Counted from the first letter of the stretch, positions 25,698 through 36,600 are shown. The stretch: DNA of 64,000 nucleotides from Pedobacter sp. FW305-3-2-15-E-R2A2 (GCF_038446955.1 NZ_CP151803.1:5332001-5396000); one strand, 5' to 3'. The notes: generated by a model not told the origin, from the sequence alone. Numbers and translations are program-made.

Positions 25698-25985
25698 CTA
25701 ACTGGTCTTATCAGAATGCCCCAGACTTTTATCCGGACTCACCACATCGCGAACGATCTGTTTCAATTCCTTAATCTCGGGAAAACGACCTTCTTCCTTT
25801 CTATCAAAAACCACCACCTCATTTATTGTGATGATGTAAGCGCCCCCTGTTTCACTAGGTTTCAACAGCACACCATGAACCTCATCGGTAAAGGTGCTCA
25901 ACAACTCCTGAGCCATATAAGCTGCTCTAAGCATCCAGCCACATTTAGGGCAATATTCAATAGCAACAATAGGTTTCACATTCAT
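25698..25985 (-). CDS. Rdx/SelT-SelW family protein
   Basis: 95 aa from ATG 25985 (a 13-codon longer frame exists). The N-terminal strand is followed by YCPKCGW, the CxxC redox motif of the Rdx (selenoprotein W/T-like) thioredoxin-fold family, then a helix (AAYMAQELLSTF), and an LLKPSETGGAYIITINE segment typical of the family. Likely a small cytosolic redox protein; the substrate is unknown. It is a convergent neighbour of the secreted deacetylase with only 61 bp between, where I see no clear terminator. Confidence 0.8.
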   Translation of the reverse strand: MNVKPIVAIEYCPKCGWMLRAAYMAQELLSTFTDEVHGVLLKPSETGGAYIITINEVVVFDRKEEGRFPEIKELKQIVRDVVSPDKSLGHSDKTS

Positions 25986-26045
25986 GATGAAAATATTTAC
26001 CCTAAAGATAACAATATTTAACACTCAATTACAGCAATCTTAAAG

Positions 26046-27410
26046 TTACGCCCTCATATGCCAGGCTTTAGTCTTGGTAAAAGCACGTAATCCCTGATGC
26101 GACAATGTAGACCCGATTCCAGAATGTTTTCTTCCAGTCCAGGGAAGTCCGGCACTCACCCGGTCACAGCAATTCCAGTAGCCCGAGCCAGAATCGATCT
26201 GCGATAAAATTCTTTGCGCACGGTCGCCATTTTTCGAATACACTGCTGCGGTTAAACCGTAGGTAGTATCCTGCATCATAGCAATCGCTTCGCTATCGTC
26301 CTGAACCTTCATAATACCAATGATCGGCCCAAAGCTTTCTTCCTGCATTACTTTCATGTCATTCGTCACATTGCTCAGCACGGTAGGTTCAAAGTAATAA
26401 CCCGGGCCAACTCCCCTTTTTCCTCCGGTCAATAACAACGCACCTTTTGCCAAAGCATCCGCCACCTGAGCTTCCAGGACTTCCAGTTGTTCTTTTCTTG
26501 TCAAGGCCGCAATATAAACCCCTTCTTCTGTCGGCGCCCCTTTTTTCCAGGATTGCACTTCCTTCAAAAAGGCATCGAGATAACCTTCATAAACCTCCTC
26601 ATGCACATAGATCCGCTCTACCGAACAGCAGCTCTGTCCATTGTTATAAAAGGCACCATCTGCGGTCCCGGCAGCCACCGCAACCACGTCAGTCACATCG
26701 TCCGCCACATACAAAGGATCTTTGCCACCCAGTTCCAGCTGACAAGGCACCATTTTCAAGGCAACCCGTTCGTAAATATATTTTCCGGTTTTATAGGATC
26801 CTGTAAAAAAGTATCCATCAAAATCCATAGCCAACAATTCTTCGCCAACAGACTTTCCGCCAACCGCGATTTGAAAAGCACCATCAGGCAATCCTGCTTT
26901 TTTCCATAACTTTTCTATTTCCAATCCCGTAAGGGTTGCATATTCAGAAGGTTTATACATCACGGTATTGCCTGCAATCAATGCCGGAACGAAAACATTC
27001 ACCCCAACCAGATAGGGATAATTCCAGGCAGAGATGTTACAAACTACGCCAAGAGGATCATAAGAAATCTTTTCTTTCAACTCCTCGGTATCCGTTACCC
27101 ATTCCTCAGAAAGGTACTTCTCCGCATTGTTCATCATCCATTGAATCCTTGTTCTGGCTCCATTAATCTCATTGCGCGACTGCTGTAGGGGCTTCCCTAC
27201 CTCCGAAGTCAAGACCGCAGCCAATTGCTCCTGCGCTGTTTCCAACAAGTCATAAAACCGATGAACCACCGCCAGTCTTTCCGGTAAACTTTTCTTTGCC
27301 CAATTTAATTGTTCGGCTTTAAGCACCGAATATTTCTCCTCCAGACTGGACCTGGAATCTTCCTGAAGGGTCGTGATTATTTCTGCTGTAGCAGGATTAA
27401 TGATGTTCAT
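26046..27410 (-). CDS. NAD(P)-dependent aldehyde dehydrogenase
   Basis: 454 aa, full-length ALDH superfamily. Visible motifs: WNYPYLVGVNVFVPALIAGN in the cofactor domain, FTGSYKTG, the catalytic glutamate in LELGGKDP, and the nucleophile in NGQSCCSVERIYV. It is the last gene of a five-gene operon and overlaps the hydrolase start by 4 bases. In the proposed pathway it would oxidise a gamma-glutamyl aminoaldehyde to the gamma-glutamyl amino acid. It could also oxidise gamma-glutamyl-aminobutyraldehyde as in putrescine degradation. Confidence 0.9.
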   Translation of the reverse strand: MNIINPATAEIITTLQEDSRSSLEEKYSVLKAEQLNWAKKSLPERLAVVHRFYDLLETAQEQLAAVLTSEVGKPLQQSRNEINGARTRIQWMMNNAEKYLSEEWVTDTEELKEKISYDPLGVVCNISAWNYPYLVGVNVFVPALIAGNTVMYKPSEYATLTGLEIEKLWKKAGLPDGAFQIAVGGKSVGEELLAMDFDGYFFTGSYKTGKYIYERVALKMVPCQLELGGKDPLYVADDVTDVVAVAAGTADGAFYNNGQSCCSVERIYVHEEVYEGYLDAFLKEVQSWKKGAPTEEGVYIAALTRKEQLEVLEAQVADALAKGALLLTGGKRGVGPGYYFEPTVLSNVTNDMKVMQEESFGPIIGIMKVQDDSEAIAMMQDTTYGLTAAVYSKNGDRAQRILSQIDSGSGYWNCCDRVSAGLPWTGRKHSGIGSTLSHQGLRAFTKTKAWHMRA

Positions 27411-28129
27411 CTTTTATGTTTTCTTACTTCAATGATAAATTGTTCTTTGATCTTTTGTGAAAAGGGATTACGCTCTTTTTCTTTCATTCTTTCGGGATGC
27501 CACTGCACACCGATCATAAACCCGGAATTGCTTTTGTCTTTATATTCCAGGGCTTCAATAATTCTATCGCCAGCTTCTGAGTAAGCACTAATCATCAAGT
27601 TTTCTCCAAGATGTTCCGGATCAACGGCCTGATGATGGGCACTATTCACCAAACCCTGTTCCTGAGCCGTAATCTCATAAAGCAAACTGTCTTTGTTTAG
27701 GTTTACCAAATGAATTTTATCTTCCCCGGCTTTCTTATGAACTGCGTTCGCATCTTCTCCAATGTCGTCATAAACTTTTCCGCCTTCCAGAATATTGATG
27801 TACTGCATTCCCCTGCAAATTCCCAATACCGGGATTTTCTCCTTTTTTGCCTGCGCATAAATCAATTTCTCAAAAGCATCTCTTTCCGGCAGAAAAGACT
27901 CCGGACGGTGAGGATAGTCCTGAGCGCCGCCGAAGATGGAGGGCTCGACATCAATCCCTCCTGTTAGCACAAAACCATCACAAATGGCAATGTCTTCCAC
28001 ATTATTCTTTTGAAAAGAGAGCTCCAGCAGCTCCAGGTCTGACCCAAGATCATCCGAAGTAAACCAGTTCCAGTAATTTGGAGAATTCACTTCTGTATAG
28101 CTAATTCCTATCTTCTTCTTCATAAACAA
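27407..28129 (-). CDS. Gamma-glutamyl amide hydrolase, peptidase C26 (PuuD-like)
   Basis: 240 aa, class I glutamine amidotransferase-like fold. The nucleophile elbow is LGICRGMQY and the His-Glu pair is in GVQWHPER; the motif GGIDVEPS near residue 60 is typical of PuuD-type gamma-glutamyl hydrolases. It releases glutamate from a gamma-glutamylated intermediate. It overlaps the ALDH gene by 4 bases and follows the alcohol dehydrogenase by 18 bp. The start could be two codons downstream (28123). Confidence 0.85.
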   Translation of the reverse strand: MFMKKKIGISYTEVNSPNYWNWFTSDDLGSDLELLELSFQKNNVEDIAICDGFVLTGGIDVEPSIFGGAQDYPHRPESFLPERDAFEKLIYAQAKKEKIPVLGICRGMQYINILEGGKVYDDIGEDANAVHKKAGEDKIHLVNLNKDSLLYEITAQEQGLVNSAHHQAVDPEHLGENLMISAYSEAGDRIIEALEYKDKSNSGFMIGVQWHPERMKEKERNPFSQKIKEQFIIEVRKHKR

Positions 28130-28147
28130 TCCATACTTTACTCCCTG

Positions 28148-29296
28148 TTAAAGGGCCTTTAAATATAACTGTTTAAAATCCTCCCTACTCACCGGCTTTG
28201 GGTTATTTGGATGGGCAAAATCTGCGAAGGCAAGATCAGCCAGCGTTTCTATATGTGATGAATTCACTCCAATTTCACTCAGGCGATGAGGAATGTGCAG
28301 CTTGGTATTGAGTTCAAAAAGATACTTCACCACTGCTTCCCCGCTTTCATCTTTCAACTCCAATGTTCTGGCGATCCGACGAAACTTCTCTTCAAAACCG
28401 GCAATATTAAACTCCATTCCATAGGGGATATTTACCGCGTTGGCCAGTCCGTGGTGGGTATCCAGCAAGGACGAAAGCGGATGTGCCAAAGAATGCACGA
28501 CGCCCAATCCCTTCTGAAAAGCGATTGCGCCCATCATCGAGGCCATCAGCATTTTACTCCGGCTCTCGAGGTCCGACTGATGTGTGGCCTTTTCCAGGGC
28601 ATCTTTGATCAGATAAATACCTTCCAAAGCAATTCCATCACATAGTGGATGGGTATTTTTTGCCAGAAATGCTTCCATATTATGCGTCAGCGCATCCATC
28701 CCTGTTGCCGCAGTAATGTGCGGAGGTAAATCCATCGTGAGTACCGGATCGGCAAATACTATTTTCGCCATTAATTTGGGAGAGAACAAGATCTTTTTCT
28801 GATGCGTTTCATCGTCAGAGATAATAGCACTTCGCCCTACTTCACTTCCTGTTCCGGAAGTAGTCGGTACGGTGATAAAATGAGGCACCTCATTCGTCAC
28901 ATATACATCACCTCCAATCAGATCATCATATTTAAACAAATCTTCCCGGTGGTTTACCCGCAATACGATGGCCCTGGCTACATCTAAACCCGCACCGCCA
29001 CCGATACCGATCACACTGTCTCTGGAGGTTTGGTCCCAGACCTCCGTTCCTTTATAAACATCACTCTTTACCGGATTTTTATGAATGTCGCTGAAAACTT
29101 CTACCGAAAGATAATGTGCTTCCAGATCCGCAACAATGGCTTTAAAAAAAGGCAAAGCGGCTACTGTGGGATCGGTCACTAGCAGTGGACGTTTTAATCC
29201 GTTTGCCTGAAGGTAAGCAGGCAGTTCTTTTATCGCTCCCGCACCAAAACGGATGGTGGTAGGAAAATTATATTGATATACTTTATCAAATGTCAT
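28148..29296 (-). CDS. Iron-containing alcohol dehydrogenase
   Basis: 382 aa, group III (Fe-ADH) family. Visible: the nucleotide site GIGGGAGLDVAR, VPTTSGTGSEV, and the metal-ligand region around DALTHNMEAFLAKNTHPLCD and HSLAHPLSSLLDTHHG with the conserved His residues. It would interconvert an alcohol and an aldehyde with NAD(P). Its place between the gamma-glutamyl ligase and hydrolase genes suggests that it oxidises the hydroxyl group of a gamma-glutamylated amino alcohol. Confidence 0.88.
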   Translation of the reverse strand: MTFDKVYQYNFPTTIRFGAGAIKELPAYLQANGLKRPLLVTDPTVAALPFFKAIVADLEAHYLSVEVFSDIHKNPVKSDVYKGTEVWDQTSRDSVIGIGGGAGLDVARAIVLRVNHREDLFKYDDLIGGDVYVTNEVPHFITVPTTSGTGSEVGRSAIISDDETHQKKILFSPKLMAKIVFADPVLTMDLPPHITAATGMDALTHNMEAFLAKNTHPLCDGIALEGIYLIKDALEKATHQSDLESRSKMLMASMMGAIAFQKGLGVVHSLAHPLSSLLDTHHGLANAVNIPYGMEFNIAGFEEKFRRIARTLELKDESGEAVVKYLFELNTKLHIPHRLSEIGVNSSHIETLADLAFADFAHPNNPKPVSREDFKQLYLKAL

Positions 29297-29308
29297 TGCT
29301 TTTATGGC

Positions 29309-30667
29309 TTAAATAATTTCAAAATATCTTTTCATCTCCCAGTCTGTCACTACTTTGGCATATTGCCTCCATTCCCATTCCCTTGTTAAGGTAAAATGCT
29401 CCACGAAGGAGGCTCCGAACAATTCTGCTGCAATCGGAGATCCCTTCATTTTAAGGGTCGCCTCATGCAGATTTCCCGGAAGAATTCCGTTAGAAAGGTC
29501 CTTATATCCATTGCCTGTGGTCGCTTCTTTATCGAGGCTGAGTTTGTTTTTTATCCCATACAGTCCTGCCGCCAAACAGGCCGACAAAGCCAGGTAAGGA
29601 TTCGTATCTGAACCGACCACCCTGGTTTCTAAACGACTGGCCTTTACATGGCCAGGTAAAGCCCTTAAAGCAACCGTCCTATTGTCTATCCCCCAGGTTA
29701 GTGTTGTCGGTGCCCAGGCCCCCTCCACCAGTCTTTTATAGCTGTTAATGGTTGGAGCGATCATGGGCAATATATAAGGAAGGCAATGCAGTTGACCGGC
29801 AATATAGCTTTTCATCAGGCTACTCATTTTATCTTTAGCATCTGAATCATAAAACAGATTATGCTTTCCTTCCTTATCCCATAAACTCTGGTGCACATGA
29901 CCACTGCAACCTGGCAGATTTTCAGAGATTTTCGCCATAAAGGTGGCCATAATCCCATGTTGGTAAGCAATTTCTTTTACTGCGGTTTTAAACAAGATCG
30001 CCTGATCTGCCGCCTGCAGAACCTCCGCATATTTAATGGCCGCTTCATATACTCCCGGCCCTGTTTCTGTATGTAAACCTTCCACAGGGATATCAAACTT
30101 ACACAACAGGTCAAACAGATCGGTCATATAAGAATTTTTCAGGCTGCTCCGTAAAATGGAATAACCGAACATTCCTGGCGTTAAGGGATTGAGGTCATGA
30201 AAATTCTTCTGGTGCACCGTTTCCGGCGTCTCTGCAAAGTTGAACCATTCAAATTCCTGGGAAAAATAAGGCCGGAAGCCTAATCCTTCCGCTTCGGCCA
30301 GCACTTTGCGAAGCAGTTGCCGCGGACAAGTATACGCAGGCTCATTTTTGTCATTGACAAAATCACCAAGAAAGAAAGGAACATCATTCTCCCATGGGAT
30401 CTTGCGAAAGGTACTCAGGTCCAGTTTCACCTGGGCATCCGGATACCCCGTATGCCATCCGGTAAATTTCACATTGTCATAGGCCACATCTCCCATATCC
30501 CAGCCGAAAGTCACATCACAAAAGCCCAACCGGCCTTCCACCATCGATGCAAACTTATCTGCCGCAATGTATTTACCTCTTAACACCCCATCGATATCTG
30601 CCACAGCCACTTTTACCTTTCCCGAAGGGTGTTGTTTTACGTATGCTAAAATTTCTTCTGTTGTCAT
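29309..30667 (-). CDS. Glutamine synthetase-like gamma-glutamylamine ligase
   Basis: 452 aa. It has the N-terminal beta-Grasp-like segment (VAVADIDGVLRGKYI), the catalytic ATP/metal region with SGHVHQSLWDKEGK, and NRTVALRALPG. It matches the PuuA/GlnA3-GlnA4 class rather than the housekeeping enzyme, because it is embedded in an amine-catabolic operon with a C26 hydrolase. It would couple glutamate to an amine at the cost of ATP. It overlaps the permease gene by 4 bases. Confidence 0.85.
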   Translation of the reverse strand: MTTEEILAYVKQHPSGKVKVAVADIDGVLRGKYIAADKFASMVEGRLGFCDVTFGWDMGDVAYDNVKFTGWHTGYPDAQVKLDLSTFRKIPWENDVPFFLGDFVNDKNEPAYTCPRQLLRKVLAEAEGLGFRPYFSQEFEWFNFAETPETVHQKNFHDLNPLTPGMFGYSILRSSLKNSYMTDLFDLLCKFDIPVEGLHTETGPGVYEAAIKYAEVLQAADQAILFKTAVKEIAYQHGIMATFMAKISENLPGCSGHVHQSLWDKEGKHNLFYDSDAKDKMSSLMKSYIAGQLHCLPYILPMIAPTINSYKRLVEGAWAPTTLTWGIDNRTVALRALPGHVKASRLETRVVGSDTNPYLALSACLAAGLYGIKNKLSLDKEATTGNGYKDLSNGILPGNLHEATLKMKGSPIAAELFGASFVEHFTLTREWEWRQYAKVVTDWEMKRYFEII

Positions 30668-31980
30668 TTATCAGCTGTTTTAAAGGTCCTGTAGAGCAAA
30701 AATGTAATTAACAAAATAGAGAAATAGATCAGGCCAAGTTTAGGGTTAAAAATAAACATGGCTACAATAGATGCTGAGGCGATGATCAGCGCCACCACAG
30801 GAAATAAGGGGTAGAAACGAATCCGGAAAGGACGATGCAACTCTGGTTCTTTTTTTCTTAAGATCACGATGGAGATCATGGAAATGATGTACAACGTTAA
30901 CGCACCAAAAACAGAAACGATAATGATTTCCGATGTTTTACCCGAAAGCAGTGCCAGGATTCCGATCACCATATTGCCGATCAATGCATTGGCAGGCGTA
31001 TGAAAACGCGGAGATATTTTACCGAGAAAGGAAGGAATGTTATGCACCCGTCCCATTTCATAAGTAGACCTTCCTGCCGCGAGTATCAATCCATGAAAGG
31101 AAGCCACCAAGCCAAATAAACCAACCGTGATCAATAAATGATACATCAGGTGGTTATCGCCTGTGATTTTTGCCAGCGCCAGCGGAAGTGGCGAGTCGGA
31201 AGTCTCTCCGTTTAGTCCGTTTTTATAGACGATAGCCTCCCATCCGGCGATGCCTGTTGCAGAGATAAAGATCAGGATACAAAGAATGGCGAGTGTAAAT
31301 ATTGCCCATCCAAATCCCTTACTGATGTCTCGTTGTGGATTCTTCGTTTCTTCAGCAACATTGGCAATACCTTCAATACCCAGAAAGAACCAGATGGCAA
31401 AAGGGATGGCTGCAAAGATGCCGGTCCATCCATTAGGTAAAGCATTATGCGTTAAGTTAGCCATCTCAAATTTTGGGATGGCAATTCCTGAGAACAGCAA
31501 GAGTTCTCCAACGGCAAAGATGGTCACGATCACTTCAAACGAAGCTGCGGCTTTCACACCGTAGACATTTAAAGCCGTAAAGATAAAGTAAATGGCAATG
31601 GCACTGGTCAGTACCGGCACCTGTGGATAGAACGCATTAAAATAGGCACCTATGGCAAAAGCGATTGCCGGAGGTGCCAGTATAAATTCAACAATTTGGG
31701 CAATACCGGCTATAAAGCCGATATTTTTCCCCATTGCTCTATTTGCATAGTCGAACACTCCCCCTGCTTTAGGGATCGCGCAAGCCAGTTCTGCGTAACT
31801 AAAGGTAAAGGTGACATACATCACCATGATGGCCAGGGTGGCAATTGCCATGCCCCCTGTCCCTCCTTTTTCAAGGCCAAGATTCCAACCGAAATACATG
31901 CCTGAAATAACGTACCCTACTCCAAGCCCCCACAACATAAAGGGAGTCAGTGTTTTCTTTAAACCCTTGTTTTGTGTCAT
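30664..31980 (-). CDS. APC-family amino acid/amine permease
   Basis: 438 aa with about 12 predicted membrane helices, beginning near residue 13 and ending with a helix around 405-425. The first helix region has GVGYVISGMYFGWNLGLEKGG, similar to ethanolamine/amine permeases of the APC superfamily. It is the first gene of the operon and overlaps the ligase gene by 4 bases, so its substrate is presumably the amine that the ligase uses. A candidate promoter (32005-32034) lies just upstream. Confidence 0.85.
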   Translation of the reverse strand: MTQNKGLKKTLTPFMLWGLGVGYVISGMYFGWNLGLEKGGTGGMAIATLAIMVMYVTFTFSYAELACAIPKAGGVFDYANRAMGKNIGFIAGIAQIVEFILAPPAIAFAIGAYFNAFYPQVPVLTSAIAIYFIFTALNVYGVKAAASFEVIVTIFAVGELLLFSGIAIPKFEMANLTHNALPNGWTGIFAAIPFAIWFFLGIEGIANVAEETKNPQRDISKGFGWAIFTLAILCILIFISATGIAGWEAIVYKNGLNGETSDSPLPLALAKITGDNHLMYHLLITVGLFGLVASFHGLILAAGRSTYEMGRVHNIPSFLGKISPRFHTPANALIGNMVIGILALLSGKTSEIIIVSVFGALTLYIISMISIVILRKKEPELHRPFRIRFYPLFPVVALIIASASIVAMFIFNPKLGLIYFSILLITFLLYRTFKTADK

Positions 31981-32004
31981 TCGATGATCTGTTTTACATG
32001 ATTA

Positions 32005-32034
32005 TAAATATAACATAAAATACTACTTCAACAA
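32005..32034 (-). promoter_or_regulatory. Candidate promoter of the amine operon inside the SusD gene end
   Basis: On the minus strand TTG (32034-32032), 19 bases, then TATATTTA (32012-32005), one mismatch from TTG-N19-TAnnTTTG. The TTG is one of the last leucine codons of the SusD-like gene. The predicted start point lies about 20 bases before the permease ATG at 31980. The gap between the two genes is only 42 bp. Confidence 0.45.
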
Positions 32035-33585
32035 CCACATGATTTGGTTAACATCATCATTGCCACCAAATTGACTTTGAATGGCTGCAGAGACATTCGC
32101 GCCATTGAAATCCAGTTCATTTGAAGGATAAAGCCAGCGAACAGGAAATTTAGTGGTCGGCATATTCAGGTTTGTGGTACTGTTTAAAGTGAATATCGGA
32201 TAACCCGTTCTTCTGTTTTCATACCAGGCGCTGTACTTGCTGCCCTGTAAAAAGTTAGCCACATACTTCTGCGTAATGATTTGTGCAATCTGCTCCTCCT
32301 CTGAACCTGCAAGGGCTACACCCGGGGAGCCTGGAAAAGCAGCAATATATGCCGCGTCCATTTTCATATTGTGGTGATAATCCATCAGGTCAGGTGTATT
32401 CCCTGCGATAAAATTCATAGAACTACTGATCCCTGAGGCGTAATACGTCTGCGCAGGAGTTCCCGTGATCCATCCCCTTAAACTCGCCTCTGCAAGAATA
32501 AACTGCAGGTCCCAATAACTGAAAACACTCACAGCCTCTGCATTAACCAGCTGTACATAACGATTGTTCAGATCTGCATAATCTTTTCCTACCCTACGGG
32601 TTTGAAGACTGGAAAAAGCATCAGAAGGTGCTACTCCCGGATAAGCATTATAATCCGATTCGGACGAGCCTCCTGCGATCTTAACCGGAGATGGTTTTGC
32701 GTAATAGAACAGACGTTTATCTTTCAATGCTCTCATCGGGTCCAATAAGGTATTGGAAAGCATGGTATAATTTGATTTTACAAAGGAATTCCCAGATCCG
32801 GCAGGAACATCAGACCATGGATAATTTTGTCCGGCGATATTGTTATAAGCCAATGCAAAGTTATCCTTAAAATCGCGCATCAAAGGGCGATTGGCCACGA
32901 TGTCTTTAAATTTCTCTATTACTTTTAAATCTGCATCAGCCGTTTTTTTATACAGATTGATCAGCACATGTAGCTCAAAGCTATTGGTTAACCTTCTCCA
33001 GTTGTCCGCTTTTCCGGCATATATCGGATCACCATCGAAGTTTGCGCCTTCCGCAAAAAGCTGATTTGCCAAATCCAGTTCCGCCAGGATTCCCTGAAAA
33101 ACAGCTTTCTGGGTATCATATTTGGGACGTAAGATATTTTCTGTTTCCGCTTTGATGGCGTCACTAAATGGCACATCTCCAACCTGCATAGTTACCTGAA
33201 AAAACTGCCAGGCACGGATAAAATGTCCCAATGCCTGATAAGATTTCTTTAAGGCCTCACTTGTCGCATATTTCTCCATCGGAGCAATGTTGCGAAGCAG
33301 CGTTAAACGGCCAAAATCTGCCCTGTTAATTTTGTTGTACTGAAGGTCTTCCTGCCCCTCGCCCCAGGTGATGTACTTTCCTAAGAGAAAAGGCTGGATA
33401 AATCCTTTTTGAGTACTGATGTCAGCACGGGTGATGTTCAGAATCATGCCCGTTGCCAGGATAGAAGAGCTGACCTCCCCTGTTTTATCCGGATTTGAAT
33501 TGATCTCATCAAACTTCTTACATCCGGGGGTTAACAATGCCAGCGCTGGCAAGATTAACATATATTTTAAAAGAGTATTTTTCAT
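32023..33585 (-). CDS. SusD/RagB-like outer-membrane lipoprotein
   Basis: 520 aa. A lipoprotein signal peptide ends at LTPGC (Cys about residue 22) followed by KKFDEINSNPD. The body is TPR-like helical with the SusD-2 type segments QALGHFIRAWQFFQVT, and the C-terminal part contains KYSAWYENRRTGYP. It binds the substrate at the cell surface and closes over the SusC partner encoded 28 bp upstream. The substrate is not recognisable; the neighbouring amine operon may be fed by it. Confidence 0.88.
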   Translation of the reverse strand: MKNTLLKYMLILPALALLTPGCKKFDEINSNPDKTGEVSSSILATGMILNITRADISTQKGFIQPFLLGKYITWGEGQEDLQYNKINRADFGRLTLLRNIAPMEKYATSEALKKSYQALGHFIRAWQFFQVTMQVGDVPFSDAIKAETENILRPKYDTQKAVFQGILAELDLANQLFAEGANFDGDPIYAGKADNWRRLTNSFELHVLINLYKKTADADLKVIEKFKDIVANRPLMRDFKDNFALAYNNIAGQNYPWSDVPAGSGNSFVKSNYTMLSNTLLDPMRALKDKRLFYYAKPSPVKIAGGSSESDYNAYPGVAPSDAFSSLQTRRVGKDYADLNNRYVQLVNAEAVSVFSYWDLQFILAEASLRGWITGTPAQTYYASGISSSMNFIAGNTPDLMDYHHNMKMDAAYIAAFPGSPGVALAGSEEEQIAQIITQKYVANFLQGSKYSAWYENRRTGYPIFTLNSTTNLNMPTTKFPVRWLYPSNELDFNGANVSAAIQSQFGGNDDVNQIMWLLK

Positions 33586-33613
33586 CTTTATATTTTTACG
33601 ATCTACAATAAGA

Positions 33614-36600
33614 TTACAAGCCTAGTTTAATATTGAAACCCAGCATGCGCTGCGATGGCGAGTTCAGATTTTCAGTATCCACATCCGGATCTGAATATTT
33701 GAAATTCGTCCACATGAATAAATTCTGTCCTGTTACAGAGAATGAAGCTCGCTTCAGTCCGAGTTTACCAATGATCTTTGGCGAGAAGGTATATCCCAGT
33801 GACAACTCACGAAGCTTCACAAAAGATTCATTCTGAATCCCTTTATCTCCTCCTCTAAATTTCTGCGCAAAATCCTGGTAACCAACCTGCACATCATTTG
33901 GTGCATATTGTCTGGTATCACTCGTGATCTGCCCGTATTTATCAAAGACTACGCTTCCCGAAATCACCTTCACCCCTTTTCCTACATAATTGTTCAGGCC
34001 ATTCACCACCTGATCATAGCGGTACTGGTTATCCGAATCAGGATTTGTTCCCGTATCCCACATCTTATCATACATATAATTATACATCAGTCCGCCAATA
34101 CGGCCATCAATATTTAAACTCATATTCCAGTTTTTATAACGGAAACTGTTGATGAATCCAAAGCTGAAATCAGGCTCTCCATAACCATATTTTTGCTGAT
34201 AATCACTGTTTACAGGAGAACCATTATTGAAGATTACATTTCCCTGCGGATCTCTAAGCCAATAGTTGGCTTTGTAAGTATCCAGGCGTTGCCCTTTCTT
34301 CGTCCATAGATCGTCGGGAGAATACTGAGGATCTATATCTACGTAATAACGGTGCTGCTGTGCCCAGTTCATAGTTGCATACCATTCGAAATCCCTGCTT
34401 TTAAGCACCGAGCCGTCTACTGTAATTTCTATACCTCTGCGTTCATAAGTCTCCTTACTATTCACAATTGCCATACTGAATCCACTGGAACCAGGTAAAT
34501 AAGCGGTATTTCCTCTTTCTTTGGTATCCGTCTGCCTGTTGTAGTAATACTTGTTAAAATAAGCCACATCGAAGTGCAGGCGTTTTTTAAAGAGGTATCC
34601 GGCAGTACCAATTTCCCAGGTCCGTTGTGAACTTGGAAGTAAACCTTCACCCAGTAAATAATTCCGGTAACTCCCTGAATTAAGGGTATTCCAGGCAGCA
34701 GTGGTGGTACTGTATACATTGTTAATCGCATATGGATCAAATGCGGTTTTAAAAACAGACCATGACCCGCGAAGCTTAAACATATCAATTACTTCAGGCA
34801 TTTTAACCAATTCCGAAATTACCACACTGGAACCTATGGAAGGGTAGAAGTAATCTCTTGAGGACTTCGGTTGCGCCGAATTCCAATCGTTTCTACCGGT
34901 AAAATCAAGAAATACGGCATCATTCCATCCAATGGATGCCCTGCCATAAAGACTGTTGATCTGCCTTGCTCCATGTCCGGGAGTAACCGTAGGTGCTTCT
35001 ACAGACCCTGCCAGAGAGAAGAAAGTCGGAGAAATCAATCCGTTCTTTGTCGTTGCCCTTAACGATTCATCTGAATAATAATACAAGGTACCCCCTCCAA
35101 GTGCTTCAAAAGCCCATTTGCCGACTTTCTTTTTAAAAGTCAAGATGAGGTCGTCATTGGTACTGAATCCTGTTTTATTCAGAATGCTATACATCCCTCT
35201 TGCATTCCAGCCTCCACGGGTGGAGAAGATGTTTGCAGTTGGATTTCTCATCGTTTCGGAGTTATTGTAATTGTCATAACCCAGGCGCAACATCAGATTA
35301 AAATCTTCATTGAACTTATAGTTGGCCGTTACATTTGCGTTCACCGTATTTTCAGCGATACCGCTTAATTTTTCATTTGCAATCAAATAAGGGTTGTCAT
35401 ACCAATTGGTATACATCCAGTTCTGCGTTTTATTCGGCACCACCCAATAATCTTTATAATCGCGAATATCATATTCCGTCCCTGTCCACATCACCAATTG
35501 ATACAGGTATCCCTGGTTATCATAACCGCCTCCCCAAACCTGCGGAGCAGAGCGACGACTAATACCCAGGTGACTTTCAATCTTAAACTGATCGTTGATT
35601 TTAATCTCACCACCGGAAGTCAGGTTCATCATGTTCAATTTCTGATTCGGAAACTGACCTTTATTATAAATATGGTTTAAGCCGATTCTGAAACTCCCAT
35701 TTTCGCCGGTCTGAGCAATGGAAATGTTGTTATTAGTGATGACTCCCGTACTCATAAAATTTTTGAGGTTGTCTTTTCCGACAGAAACCAGGGGACGGTT
35801 ATCTTCAAATTGTTTCGTTGCCGGATTCCAGTCTCTCGCCGTATTGCCAACATCAAGCTTTGGGCCCCAAACATAATCGTTATCGATCTTGCCATTCTGA
35901 CCGCGTCCATAAGAACTTTGTACTTCCGGGACAGCAAGATAGCCCAACTGAAGCATGGTATTGCTATTAAAATCTACTGCAAAACCTTTTCCGGATGCAC
36001 CTTTCTTGGTCGTTACCAAAAGCACACCACCAATAGCCCTGGAACCATAAAGTGCTGATGCGGTTGATCCTTTCAATAAGTCCATGCTTTCTATATCATC
36101 TGCAGGAATATCACGAAGGGTCATATTGCCATAAGGCACCCCGTCAATCACCAACAGTGCATCCTCGCCACGAAGTTCGAGCTTCGGCTTTCCATTAAAT
36201 TCTGTGGAGTTTTTCACTACCAAACCTGCTACCTGTCCTGTTAAGGAAGTTCCAAGGTCTACCCCTTTTACGGTCTGGATTTTATCTCCACCGATCTTCT
36301 GAACGGCATAACCCAATGATTTCTCGGAACGTTTGATCCCCAAAGCAGTCACAATGATCTCTGAAAGCTCTTGCTTCTGAGCTTCCATGACAATATTTAA
36401 GACAGTATTCACTGCGGTAACCGTCACCTCTTTAGTCACATAACCGAGAAATTTCACCACGAGTACATCTCCAGCCTTTGCATTAACGACAAACTCTCCG
36501 GAAGTACCGGCAGAAGCGCCCTCTTTGGTTCCTTTAACCTGTATAGATGCACCAGGTAATGGGTTCCCTTCTGTATCTACCACTTTTCCCCGAATATTAA

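Noticed and set aside
26046..31980. Putrescine (Puu) degradation operon
   Set aside because: No PuuB-type oxidase is present; an alcohol dehydrogenase sits in its place.
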